From Bacteroidota bacterium (lineage in GTDB: Bacteria > Bacteroidota > Bacteroidia > Chitinophagales > Chitinophagaceae): 64,000 nucleotides of DNA. The notes under the pieces were generated by a model. That model searched no databases. It saw only the letters and a list, made by a program, of their open reading frames with translations, and was not told where the DNA came from. The translations under genes and the position numbers were made by a program. How positions within the stretch are numbered: position 1 is the first letter of the stretch; every line of letters starts with the position of its first letter. The stretch is from assembly GCA_023428755.1 (NCBI GenBank), contig JAEYWX010000019.1, positions 26,539-90,538 on the forward strand, read 5' to 3'. Of the stretch, positions 53,262-61,476 are shown one piece after another.

Positions 53262-53978
53262 ATGAATACCATAAACGGGAAAGTAGCCTATATCACCGGC
53301 GGCACAAAAGGAATCGGCTACGGCATTGCCAAAGCGTTGCTGGAACAGGGCATGCGGGTGGCCATTACCGGCCGCTCATTGCAGGCGGCAAAGGAAGCGG
53401 CTGCAACATTGAGTTCAGATCCTTCAAAAGTATTGGCACTGCAATCCGATGTAGGTTCCATGGAATCGGAACAACAGGCAGTGGCAGCCACCATCAAACA
53501 GTTTGGACAGCTCGATGTACTGGTGGCCAATGCAGGTGTTGGTCATTTTGGATCAATCGAAACCATTACGCAGCAACAGTGGAGCGAAACACTGGATACA
53601 AATCTCACCGGTGTGTTCAACAGTGTAAAAGCAAGTATTGATGCATTGAAACAAACCAAAGGTTATATCATCACCATTGCAAGTTTGGCGGGTACCAATT
53701 TCTTTGAAAACGGTTCGGCTTACAATGCCAGTAAATTCGGATTGGTTGGTTTTACACAGGCCGTAATGCTCGACTTACGGAAGTACGGAATTAAAGTAAC
53801 CACGATCATGCCCGGCTCGGTAGCCACCTATTTTAATAATCATGTGCCCAATAATGCAGATGCATGGAAAATACAACCCGAAGATATTGGAGAGATGGTT
53901 GTTGATCTTTTGCAAATGAATCCACGCACATTGCCAAGTAAAATTGAAGTGCGGCCAACCATGCCGCCAGGTAAATAG
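53262..53978 (+). CDS. Short-chain dehydrogenase/reductase
   Basis: A 238-residue SDR: NAD(P)-binding GGTKGIGYGIAK, NAG in LVANAGVGHF, catalytic Ser (ITIASLAG) and Tyr-Lys (YNASKFG). Basic residues after the second strand (ITGRSLQAAKEA) suggest NADPH. The substrate is unknown. It is 46 nt upstream of the class V aminotransferase gene on the same strand. Confidence 0.92.
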   Translation: MNTINGKVAYITGGTKGIGYGIAKALLEQGMRVAITGRSLQAAKEAAATLSSDPSKVLALQSDVGSMESEQQAVAATIKQFGQLDVLVANAGVGHFGSIETITQQQWSETLDTNLTGVFNSVKASIDALKQTKGYIITIASLAGTNFFENGSAYNASKFGLVGFTQAVMLDLRKYGIKVTTIMPGSVATYFNNHVPNNADAWKIQPEDIGEMVVDLLQMNPRTLPSKIEVRPTMPPGK

Positions 53979-54024
53979 AAAACAGCATTGAGTTGAATCC
54001 TATGTTTTTTAAAACAATCATTTT

Positions 54025-55299
54025 ATGGAGCAGAACCGAAAAGATTTTTTGAAACAGTTAGGCAGTGGTTTACTTGTTGCAGGATTGCCGTCTATTGCAT
54101 TGGCGGATAATTTAAACCTGATTGATGAAGCTGATTTTAAAGAAGAGGGTAGTGCAACGGATGAAAAATTCTGGAAGAAGATCGCTAAGAAATACTATGA
54201 TGTTGCCGATGATCATATCAATCTTGAAAACGGTTACTACGGCATACAGCCAAAACCGGTGTTGGAGGCATTTCTGAAAAACTGTGTGTTGGCCAACAAA
54301 GAGGCAGCAAAGTTTGCACGCAAACAATTTCCTGCCATTGCTGCGGATGCAAGAAAACAGGTAGCTGCTTTTTTAGGTGTTACGGATGAAGAGATCATCA
54401 TCACACGCAATGCAACAGAAGCGTTGAACATTGCCATACAAGGGTATCCATTTCAACAAGGCGATGAAGTGATCGTAAACCAACTCGATTATTTCAGTAT
54501 GATTGAAACATTCCGCATGCTGGAGAAACGGGGAGAGATCATTGTGAAAGAATTTGAAATGCCCTTGCTGCCCGGCAGTGAAGATGAGATCGTAGAAATT
54601 TATAAGAAACAGATCACGAATAAAACAAGAGTGATACTGCTTACCCATGTTTCAAACATCAATGGTTTGATTGTGCCGGTTGCAAAAATTGCAGCGATGG
54701 CAAAAGAAAGGGGAGTGGATGTGATCACCGATTCAGCACATGCATTGGGGCAACTAAAATTCAACGTAAGCGAATTGCATGCAGATTTTGTGGGGTTGAA
54801 TCTGCATAAATGGATCGGTAATCCGGTAGGGGCAGGTGTGCTGTATGTAAAGAAAGAACGCATTAAAGAAATGAAACCCATGTTTGGTGATACAACTGCT
54901 GCAGCAACAAGTATCAACAAGCTGGCACATTTTGGCACCACACCTTTTGCAGTGATCATGACCATTCCAACAAGTCTTGCATTTCAACAGCAGTTAGGGA
55001 TCGAACGTATTTCAGCACGACTCCATTATTTGAAATCGCTTTGGGTAAATGAAGTAAAAGTGAATCCGGCTGTTGAAGTAGTGGTACCTGCTGAACTTTC
55101 CTGTGCCATTGCTTCTTTTCGCATCAAACAAAAAACAGCAGCGCAGGTAGCAGATGCTTTGCTGAAGCAACACAATATTTTTACAGTAGCACGCACACTG
55201 GGCAAAGATGGTTGTGTGCGTGTAACACCTTCCATTTATAATTCAGCAAACGATGTAAAACAATTTGTTGCAGCAGTGAACCTATTGGCTGCATCGTAA
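54025..55299 (+). CDS. Class V aminotransferase-fold PLP enzyme, exported
   Basis: A 424-residue PLP enzyme of the isopenicillin-N-epimerase/cysteine-desulfurase-like group: NATEALNIAIQGYP, VNQLDYFSMIETFRML, TDSAHALGQLKF, and the PLP lysine in NLHKWIGNPVGAGVLYVKK. It opens with RKDFLKQLGSGLLVAGLPSIALA, a twin-arginine-like export signal with a single Arg, so export by Tat is uncertain. The substrate is unknown. Probably co-transcribed with the SDR gene. Confidence 0.87.
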   Translation: MEQNRKDFLKQLGSGLLVAGLPSIALADNLNLIDEADFKEEGSATDEKFWKKIAKKYYDVADDHINLENGYYGIQPKPVLEAFLKNCVLANKEAAKFARKQFPAIAADARKQVAAFLGVTDEEIIITRNATEALNIAIQGYPFQQGDEVIVNQLDYFSMIETFRMLEKRGEIIVKEFEMPLLPGSEDEIVEIYKKQITNKTRVILLTHVSNINGLIVPVAKIAAMAKERGVDVITDSAHALGQLKFNVSELHADFVGLNLHKWIGNPVGAGVLYVKKERIKEMKPMFGDTTAAATSINKLAHFGTTPFAVIMTIPTSLAFQQQLGIERISARLHYLKSLWVNEVKVNPAVEVVVPAELSCAIASFRIKQKTAAQVADALLKQHNIFTVARTLGKDGCVRVTPSIYNSANDVKQFVAAVNLLAAS

Positions 55300-55447
55300 G
55301 AAAGTCTTCATTCATCGTTTTGTTTACCGCAAACTGTTTATTACAAAGGCTTCGTTAGACAGCTATGTTAAATCATTGTTTTTTACAAAATGCTTTGAAC
55401 CTTTTTATTTTGGTCGTGTAATGATTGCCATAAAAACACACATCATT

Positions 55448-55954
55448 ATGAAAAAGTTTATCATGTTGTCTGCAATCGTATTTGCAGTTACGTCAGTTGT
55501 ATCTGCACAAAAAACAGTTGTAGACATTGCAGTTGGTTCTGAGAGTCACACTACATTGGTAGCGGCTGTTAAGGCTGCTGACCTGGTAGCTACCTTACAA
55601 GGTGCTGGTCCGTTCACCGTATTTGCACCTGTAAATGCAGCGTTTGAAAAATTACCGGACGGTACAGTACCTACCTTATTAAAACCTGAAAACAAAGCAA
55701 GCTTAACAAAAGTATTGACCTATCATGTTGTAGCCGGAAACATTGATGCAGCTGCAGTGGTAAAAGCAATCACCGATGGAAAAGGCAAAGCCGTTTTAAC
55801 AACAGTAAGCGGTGGTAAGTTAACAGCATCGATCGTTGATGGTAAAGTAATTTTAACCGATGAAAATGGCGGAACAGCAACAGTTACCGCTACTGACCTG
55901 AAAGCAGAGAATGGGATTGTGCATGTAATTGACGGAGTAGTTCTTCCGAAATAA
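55448..55954 (+). CDS. Secreted fasciclin-domain protein
   Basis: A 168-residue protein: signal peptide MKKFIMLSAIVFAVTSVVSAQ then one FAS1 domain (HTTLVAAVKAADLVATLQGAGPFTVFAPVNAAFEKLPDGTV, LTYHVVAGNI, GIVHVIDGVVLPK). FAS1 proteins mediate adhesion or surface binding. The start at 55448 gives the signal peptide. A clean terminator follows. Confidence 0.93.
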   Translation: MKKFIMLSAIVFAVTSVVSAQKTVVDIAVGSESHTTLVAAVKAADLVATLQGAGPFTVFAPVNAAFEKLPDGTVPTLLKPENKASLTKVLTYHVVAGNIDAAAVVKAITDGKGKAVLTTVSGGKLTASIVDGKVILTDENGGTATVTATDLKAENGIVHVIDGVVLPK

Positions 55955-55973
55955 TTACAAGGTTTGTTTTATG

Positions 55974-56005
55974 AAAAACAGGTCGGTTATTGCCGACCTG
56001 TTTTT
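55974..56005 (+). terminator. Intrinsic terminator of the fasciclin gene
   Basis: AAAAACAGGTCGG (55974-55986), loop TTATTG, CCGACCTGTTTTT (55993-56005). Confidence 0.9.
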
Positions 56006-56029
56006 GTTACGGTTGTTTTTTATGACAGC

Positions 56030-56641
56030 TTAATGTAAATGCACCAGCGAATTAGTTGGGTTGAATACGCCTTCAGGATTGTGATACCATACCCAGGCAT
56101 GTAGCAGCCAGAGATCAAAATCAGTATCATACTTCCATACATCATGGTCTCCTGTAAAACCAGCGGGTGCATTATAGGGAGAGAGTGGAATAGGTACTGC
56201 ATATTCTAATGCTACCAATTGCATACTTCCATTGTCCATTTTGTTATACACCAGTATTTCCGGCTTTCTGAAATCAAATGTTGCATCAAGGTTTTCCGTT
56301 TTTAGAAAATGATAACCCATATTTTCACGCACAACATCAATATCAACATAACCGTCTTTTACTGCATTTTTAATATCCCGGTAACGGGCAGTAGCAGCAC
56401 GTGCCTGTTGCAATTCCCACAGCGTTGTTGCTTGTAGCCCGCTGTAATTGGTAAGCATGTCGCCGGGTATCAACATACTTGTTTTGTTTGTCGTCATTTC
56501 TGCATGTAATTGATCCGTTTTCATACTGGCTTCTTTACTGCAACCTGCTGCAAAAAACAATAATACAAGCAGTGTAAAAGGTAAGAACGGATTAGCAACG
56601 GCCTTTTGAAAATTTGCTTCGGTGTGGAAGATCTGTTTCAT
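56030..56641 (-). CDS. Lipoprotein of unknown function
   Basis: A 203-residue protein with lipobox LLFFAAGC after a long N-terminus (MKQIFHTEANFQKAVANPFLPFTLLVLLFFAAGC). The core has ARYRDIKNAVKDGYVDIDVVRENMGYHFLK and FDFRKPEILVYNKMDNGSMQLVALEYAVPI, then WLLHAWVWYHNPEGVFNPTN. The His and Trp-rich end (LLHAWVWYHN) is conserved-looking. I know this pattern from uncharacterised proteins only. Confidence 0.65.
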   Translation of the reverse strand: MKQIFHTEANFQKAVANPFLPFTLLVLLFFAAGCSKEASMKTDQLHAEMTTNKTSMLIPGDMLTNYSGLQATTLWELQQARAATARYRDIKNAVKDGYVDIDVVRENMGYHFLKTENLDATFDFRKPEILVYNKMDNGSMQLVALEYAVPIPLSPYNAPAGFTGDHDVWKYDTDFDLWLLHAWVWYHNPEGVFNPTNSLVHLH

Positions 56642-56850
56642 GTTATACTCCTTTGTTTTGGTTATAAAAAATAGGTGATTGTGTATGACGAAAATGGTTT
56701 GGATAATCATTGGTTTTTCAAGGGCATAGCTCCGCCATGCTTTCTGTTACACAAACAAAAAATCAATACGATTCTGTTTGCAGCAACACAACAGCAGAAT
56801 GGTTGGCCTTAACTTGTATTGGAAAAATAGAGAGGACTGTTTCCGGTACT

Positions 56851-56883
56851 GTTGTTCCTGCAGTTTCAACCTGCAGGAACAAC
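56851..56883. repeat. 13-bp perfect inverted repeat
   Basis: GTTGTTCCTGCAG (56851-56863) and CTGCAGGAACAAC (56871-56883) around TTTCAAC. It lies downstream of the DUF4242 gene and upstream of the lipoprotein gene on the minus strand; there is no T tract, so it may be an operator or a processing hairpin rather than a terminator. Confidence 0.6.
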
Positions 56884-56908
56884 ATGCAGCAGAAGTTTTG
56901 CAGAGTGC

Positions 56909-57289
56909 TTAGTCTTTCGCAGTAGCCGGACTGATCGTAGTTCCGATCTCAGTAATGTTGGTAACAGGGAAACCACCTTTCTTTCCATGCTCACGCAGGA
57001 GTTCTTCGTTTTCGGCCTGGTACACACAATAAATTTTATTTCCTGTTACATAACTGTGCAGCCATTTTATTTTCGGCCCCATTTCAGTTAACACCGTGCA
57101 GGATTTTTGTGAAATACTTTTCAGATCGGGAGGCGTAAGTTGTCCGGCACCGGGAATATCACGCTCGATCAAATAGGTTTTCATTACCGGTTCTTTTTTT
57201 GTGTTGTTAGAAGTTTGCGCCATAGAAGTAAACCCGGCGAATAATAACAGAGCAAGCAGCAGATAACGATGTGGAGTGATTGATTTCAT
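56909..57289 (-). CDS. Secreted DUF4242 (SCO4226-type, nickel-binding-like) protein
   Basis: A 126-residue protein with signal peptide (MKSITPHRYLLLALLLFAGFTSMAQ) and one DUF4242 domain: MKTYLIERDIPGAGQLTPPDLKSISQKSCTVLTEMGPKIKWLHSYVTGNKIYCVYQAENEELLREH. A Streptomyces member, SCO4226, binds nickel; metal binding here is only inferred. The gene directly downstream of the fusion regulator at 57402-58499 encodes the same domain, so the two are probably linked in function. Confidence 0.87.
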   Translation of the reverse strand: MKSITPHRYLLLALLLFAGFTSMAQTSNNTKKEPVMKTYLIERDIPGAGQLTPPDLKSISQKSCTVLTEMGPKIKWLHSYVTGNKIYCVYQAENEELLREHGKKGGFPVTNITEIGTTISPATAKD

Positions 57290-57401
57290 AACAAACAGTT
57301 TAATTGGTTTAGAATGAATCAAAGATAAATTCATGCAAACCTGTTTGCCTATCACAATTCACCCAAGAAATGGTAAAATTCTGTCAACCGGTAGTTCAGC
57401 T

Positions 57402-58499
57402 TTACAACAGATCGAGATACGCCATGGGAAGGATGCCGTATTTCTTTTTAAAGCATTTTGTAAAATAGGAGGGACTGTTGAAACCTGTATGGAAGGTTAC
57501 TTCTGTTATGTTCTGATTTTTTTTCTTCAGCAGTTCTCGTGCTTTTTCCAGCCGGTATTCTTTCAGCAGGTTGTTGGGAGAAAGATCACACAAGGCCATT
57601 GTTTTACGGTAGAGTTGCGATTGACTCATGGCAACCGTACTGCCATATTCATCCATATTAAAATCCTGGTCGCTGTAATTTTCATCGAGTGCGGTAAACA
57701 ACAGGTTCAACAAAGTTTGATCGTTGGCCGATAAACTGTGTAAATTATTTTCATTACTCGCATAAAGATCTTTCGACACCAGTTCTTTTACCGTGGATGT
57801 AATACTTACCTGTGCTGGTTTACCAATAAAACACAGCCGTTCGGCCAGTTGAATGGTTTCACCAAATAACTGTTCATTGGTGGAAACAGCTTCACCTGCA
57901 TGGATGCTCATGCGTAAGCCCGCCTGTTGCAGATCGGTATCATTTATTTTTTGCTGAATGGCACAGGCGCAGGCAATGGCTTTGGCAGCCGATGTAAACG
58001 ATACCACAAAATCAGAACCGGCATGTTCTGCCTCCACGCCATTGTGTGCAGCGATCTCGTTTCGGATCTGCGCATTCAACTGCCTGATGAGCTCCGTTGT
58101 TTTTTCAACACCCAGTTGGTATTGCAGCAACACGGGATCATTCATTTTCGTAGCAAGGATAATACGGAAAGAAGGTTCGTTGATCAGCTTCAAACCAGTG
58201 TCGGTAAGTTCCGCTTCTTCCGGATCGCTGATGCGGCCCAGAAATGATTCAACAAGATTGGGTTGCACTTCAATGATCTTATGCGGCGTTAACCCATGTG
58301 CTTTGTTATGCAGCTCGGTCACTTTTTCTTTCGATGGTGCATCAATTAAACAAAAGACATGCCCCCGCAATTCATCCACCCAATAGGTCATGCAGGTACA
58401 GTTATGATCTTTTTCAAGATATACATCTAACTTATGTGCTTCCGCAACATCCTTGGCGGTTACACCAGGAACAATGTGGAGGTCCATGTAAATGGGCAT
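57402..58499 (-). CDS. DUF4242 / nucleotide-cyclase-like / AraC fusion regulator
   Basis: A 365-residue protein with three parts. Residues 1-90 are a DUF4242 domain (DLHIVPGVTAKDVAEAHKLDVYLEKDHNCTCMTYWVDELRGHVFCLIDAPSKEKVTELH). About 108-245 resemble a class III nucleotide cyclase (LGVEKTTELIRQLNAQIRNEI, HAGSDFVVSFTSAAKAIACA, SIHAGEAV, GETIQLAERLC) but lack the usual metal-binding FxDI motif, so catalysis is doubtful. About 265-365 are an AraC DNA-binding domain (MSQSQLYRKTMALCDLSPNNLLKEYRLEKARELL, TFHTGFNSPSYFTKCFKKKYG). No signal peptide with the start at 58499 (MPIYMDL). A one-protein sensor regulator is likely. Confidence 0.83.
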   Translation of the reverse strand: MPIYMDLHIVPGVTAKDVAEAHKLDVYLEKDHNCTCMTYWVDELRGHVFCLIDAPSKEKVTELHNKAHGLTPHKIIEVQPNLVESFLGRISDPEEAELTDTGLKLINEPSFRIILATKMNDPVLLQYQLGVEKTTELIRQLNAQIRNEIAAHNGVEAEHAGSDFVVSFTSAAKAIACACAIQQKINDTDLQQAGLRMSIHAGEAVSTNEQLFGETIQLAERLCFIGKPAQVSITSTVKELVSKDLYASNENNLHSLSANDQTLLNLLFTALDENYSDQDFNMDEYGSTVAMSQSQLYRKTMALCDLSPNNLLKEYRLEKARELLKKKNQNITEVTFHTGFNSPSYFTKCFKKKYGILPMAYLDLL

Positions 58500-58609
58500 G
58501 TGTAATTCATTTATTCTGAAATATAAAAATAAGAAGTGGAAAAACAAACACTGCGTCCAAAAGCGGGTACAACCTCAGTTTTGTTTAACTTCGGCACAAG
58601 CATTCTTAT

Positions 58610-59404
58610 ATGAAAAAAAAGATAAATAAAATAGGAGCCTTTACATTCTTCTTTGCGTTCTTATTGCTCACGTTCGTCAATGGAAAAGCAGCACCGGCAC
58701 GGGAGTTTTATCAACTCTCCGTGTATGAGTACAGCACAGCTGCACAGGAGCAACAGCTTGATTCGTATTTGCAACAGGCGTTGTTACCCGCCCTGCATCG
58801 TATCAGCATCAGGTCGGTAGGTGTGTTCAAAGCCATTGCAAATGATACGGCTGCTGTAAAAAAATTATACGTGCTGATTCCGCTTGCATCCTTGCAGCAA
58901 CTTACAGCGATTGCAGCCAAACTTTCTACAGACAAGGATTACCAGTTGAAAGGAGCAGGCTATCTCAATGCGCCGTACAACGCCGCACCTTATACACGTA
59001 TGCAAACCATCGTACTGCAGGCTTTTTCACTGGCACCGGTTATGAAATTGCCGCAACTGAAAGCACCAAAAAACCAACGGGTGTATGAATTACGCAGTTA
59101 CGAAAGTGCAACCGAAAAAATATTTCAGAACAAAGTGCATATGTTCAATGAAGGTGATGAGATCGGCTTGTTCAAACGCTTACATTTCAACGCTGTGTTT
59201 TATGGAGAAGTGATCGCCGGAGATAAAATGCCCAACCTGATGTACATGACCAGCTTTGAAAATATGGCCGACCGGGATGCGCATTGGAAAAGTTTTGGTG
59301 CTGATCCTTACTGGAAACAATTATCAGCCAAGCCTGAGTATAAAAACAATGTATCGCATATTGATATCATGTTTCTTCGCCCTACGGACTATTCAGATTA
59401 CTAA
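58610..59404 (+). CDS. Secreted NIPSNAP-family protein
   Basis: A 264-residue protein with signal peptide (FAFLLLTFVNGKAA) and two NIPSNAP-like ferredoxin-fold repeats: FYQLSVYEYSTAAQEQQLDSYLQQALLPALHR and VYELRSYESATEKIFQNKVHMFNEGDEIGLFKR, ending WKSFGADPYWKQLSAKPEYKNNVSHIDIMFLRPTDYSDY. Function unknown. It is divergent from the DUF4242/AraC fusion gene and could be one of its targets. Confidence 0.87.
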   Translation: MKKKINKIGAFTFFFAFLLLTFVNGKAAPAREFYQLSVYEYSTAAQEQQLDSYLQQALLPALHRISIRSVGVFKAIANDTAAVKKLYVLIPLASLQQLTAIAAKLSTDKDYQLKGAGYLNAPYNAAPYTRMQTIVLQAFSLAPVMKLPQLKAPKNQRVYELRSYESATEKIFQNKVHMFNEGDEIGLFKRLHFNAVFYGEVIAGDKMPNLMYMTSFENMADRDAHWKSFGADPYWKQLSAKPEYKNNVSHIDIMFLRPTDYSDY

Positions 59405-59407
59405 ATG

Positions 59408-59444
59408 AAAAACGGCAGATTCATTTTTTGAATCTGCCGTTTTT
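59408..59444 (+). terminator. Bidirectional terminator after the NIPSNAP gene
   Basis: AAAAACGGCAGATTCA (59408-59423) pairs with TGAATCTGCCGTTTTT (59429-59444). Confidence 0.9.
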
Positions 59445-59450
59445 ATTACG

Positions 59451-59900
59451 TTAACCTTTCCCGTTCTTCTTTTCCTTTTTTACTTTCTCAGGTTTTTCTT
59501 TCTTCTCTTTCTGTTTGTCTTTTACTTTTTCTTCTTTCTCTTTAGCCTTGTCTTTCATTTTTTGGTTTTCATTTTCCCTGATGCGGTCATAATCTTTTGC
59601 TTTGTCCTTACCAATCAAGGTTTGAATATCCTGTACCCTTCGTTTATTCAAGGCCTGTATCTGTTCCTGCTTTTGCTGCTGGGTAAGTGCATCGTTCTGC
59701 ATGATGGCTTTGTGCTCATCCCGGTAACGGTTATTAATGGTTTTGATTTGCTGCCCCTGGTTACGGTCGAGGTTTAAATTCTTTACCTGTTTTTGTTCCT
59801 GCTTGATTCGATTCTTTTCTTTGCGTACATCTGTTTCCTGTGCAACAGCGAATGCGCCGATGAAGAACAATGAAAAAACAAACATGAGTACCTGTTTCAT
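59451..59900 (-). CDS. Secreted, highly charged coiled-coil protein
   Basis: A 149-residue protein with signal peptide (MKQVLMFVFSLFFIGAFAVAQ) followed by charged helical sequence: EKNRIKQEQKQVKNLNLDRNQGQQIKTIN, then ALTQQQKQEQIQALNKRR, and a C-terminus of almost only K and E (KEKEEKVKDKQKEKKEKPEKVKKEKK). It looks like the Spy/LTXXQ-like periplasmic proteins in length and helix spacing, but the match is weak. Confidence 0.7.
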   Translation of the reverse strand: MKQVLMFVFSLFFIGAFAVAQETDVRKEKNRIKQEQKQVKNLNLDRNQGQQIKTINNRYRDEHKAIMQNDALTQQQKQEQIQALNKRRVQDIQTLIGKDKAKDYDRIRENENQKMKDKAKEKEEKVKDKQKEKKEKPEKVKKEKKNGKG

Positions 59901-60024
59901 AAAATCATTTTAAATGTGAATAATCGGCTCTGACAGTTTTTTTACAGATCAGAACCTGATATGGCTATAGTTATATCTGTCAATAATTATGCCTGCTTAG
60001 TAATAAACAGTTTTGGCAGAGATG

Positions 60025-61329
60025 TTATTCTTTCAGCACCGCACCGCTGAACTGGCAATTGGTAAAAGTGGCTTTTCCAACAAACTTCATAGGATCGTTT
60101 TTACCATAGTACCGGAAAATACAATTGCTAAATGCAACTTTATCGTTGTTGCTGCGGAGCAATGTTTGTTTGCCGATTTTGTTGGCATACACAAAATGAA
60201 AGGTACTGTTGCTGATGTTCATCGGTATTTGTGTACTGATGTTGCCAATACTACCCAAACTTTCTGCAAACACATTACTGATATTGGTACTGTACCAACC
60301 GGCCTGTGAAATATCAAACAGCCGGATGCAGCGTCCGGCAATATTGCCGCCATCAATGGTATAACTCCCGGCCTGTGCTTTGCCATATTTACCGGCAACG
60401 TATAATGTATGAAGGCTGCCCCAACTGTAAATGCCACGGATCACATTTCCTTTTTCCTGCGCCTGCCCGGTAGCAAAACCAACTTTGCCATTGCCGCAAC
60501 GGATATTTTCAAACAACAGGATATCGGCATTCACTGTTTTCCCATTGGGACTGATGGAATAGTTGATGGTAAAATTGCCAACATGCATGTCGTGTATTTT
60601 AATACCCGTTGAGCCGCTTGCATTTTTGCTGCCGTCGTAATCGATTACCAAACCTGCATAGTTGGGTGTACACTTCCCGTTTACGTCATTGAATTGTTCA
60701 AACGGAATATTGTAGTACAGCGAATCAACATCGGCCGGTGCTTTGAACATGCCGAGAATGGTAAGGTTGTTGATCTCACTTCCTTTGTTGAGTTGTAACC
60801 CCAATGCAAAACCATCGGTAGCCGTGTACTGCAGGGTAGTGCCCGTGCCACTGTCCCAAAACGAAGATTCGCCGTAGATATGAATGGTACAGCCACCGTA
60901 ATTTCCTTTGTACAAACTGGCAACCGTTAATGATTTGCTGAACGGGTACACACCACGTGGAATAAATAATTTCCGCAACGTACCGCTGTTGGCCAATACC
61001 GTATTGATGGCTTTTTGTAACACTCCTGCATTGTCTTTCACATAACCTGCACCAAACCATTTTGCGCTGAACACATTGTTATATGTGCCCTCAGGCGAAA
61101 CCGTTAGTGTACTGTCGAAGATCCATTGCGTGTAAGCTGCATCAATAATACCGCCTTTGACAGTACCGTTGCCGCTGATCTTTCCGTTGCTGCCAAACTT
61201 GAGGATGGTGCCTTTGGGAATGTTCCAGGTGTTGTTGATGGTAGTGTCTTTGTTGAGATAGATATCCTGTGCGTTGGTACACAAAAAGCAAATAACAACA
61301 AATAGAAGATATAGCGATGTTTGTTTCAT
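60025..61329 (-). CDS. Secreted right-handed beta-helix protein (pectate-lyase-like)
   Basis: A 434-residue protein with signal peptide MKQTSLYLLFVVICFLCTNAQ, then repeated short strands with N/G turns: NGKISGNGTVKGGIIDAAY, LFIPRGVYPFSKSLTVASLYKGNYGGCTIHIYGE, INNLTILGMF, and similar. This fits a pectate-lyase-superfamily beta-helix. Catalytic residues are not clear and the ligand is unknown; polysaccharide binding or cleavage is plausible. Confidence 0.78.
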   Translation of the reverse strand: MKQTSLYLLFVVICFLCTNAQDIYLNKDTTINNTWNIPKGTILKFGSNGKISGNGTVKGGIIDAAYTQWIFDSTLTVSPEGTYNNVFSAKWFGAGYVKDNAGVLQKAINTVLANSGTLRKLFIPRGVYPFSKSLTVASLYKGNYGGCTIHIYGESSFWDSGTGTTLQYTATDGFALGLQLNKGSEINNLTILGMFKAPADVDSLYYNIPFEQFNDVNGKCTPNYAGLVIDYDGSKNASGSTGIKIHDMHVGNFTINYSISPNGKTVNADILLFENIRCGNGKVGFATGQAQEKGNVIRGIYSWGSLHTLYVAGKYGKAQAGSYTIDGGNIAGRCIRLFDISQAGWYSTNISNVFAESLGSIGNISTQIPMNISNSTFHFVYANKIGKQTLLRSNNDKVAFSNCIFRYYGKNDPMKFVGKATFTNCQFSGAVLKE

Positions 61330-61350
61330 AACCCGGTGGTTTTCTTATCG

Positions 61351-61409
61351 GTTGGTGTCTTCACCAACCGAAACGTATAGTAGAATATGGTTGGTGAAGA
61401 CACCAACCA
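61351..61409. repeat. Double hairpin element
   Basis: GGTTGGTGTCTTCACCAACC (61351-61370) and its exact complement GGTTGGTGAAGACACCAACC (61390-61409), 19 bp apart. Each arm is itself a hairpin with loop TCTT or AAGA. Related hairpins occur at 30836-30889 with different stems. Confidence 0.75.
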
Positions 61410-61476
61410 ATAAGTAAGTGACGCATATGCACAGGTCGGGAGACCAGCGCAAGCAAAGAACTATTTTGTTGCTACA

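Noticed and set aside
57402..58499. Active adenylate or guanylate cyclase
   Set aside because: The cyclase-like part lacks the FxDI metal-binding motif and the region preceding the AraC domain is short; described only as cyclase-like.
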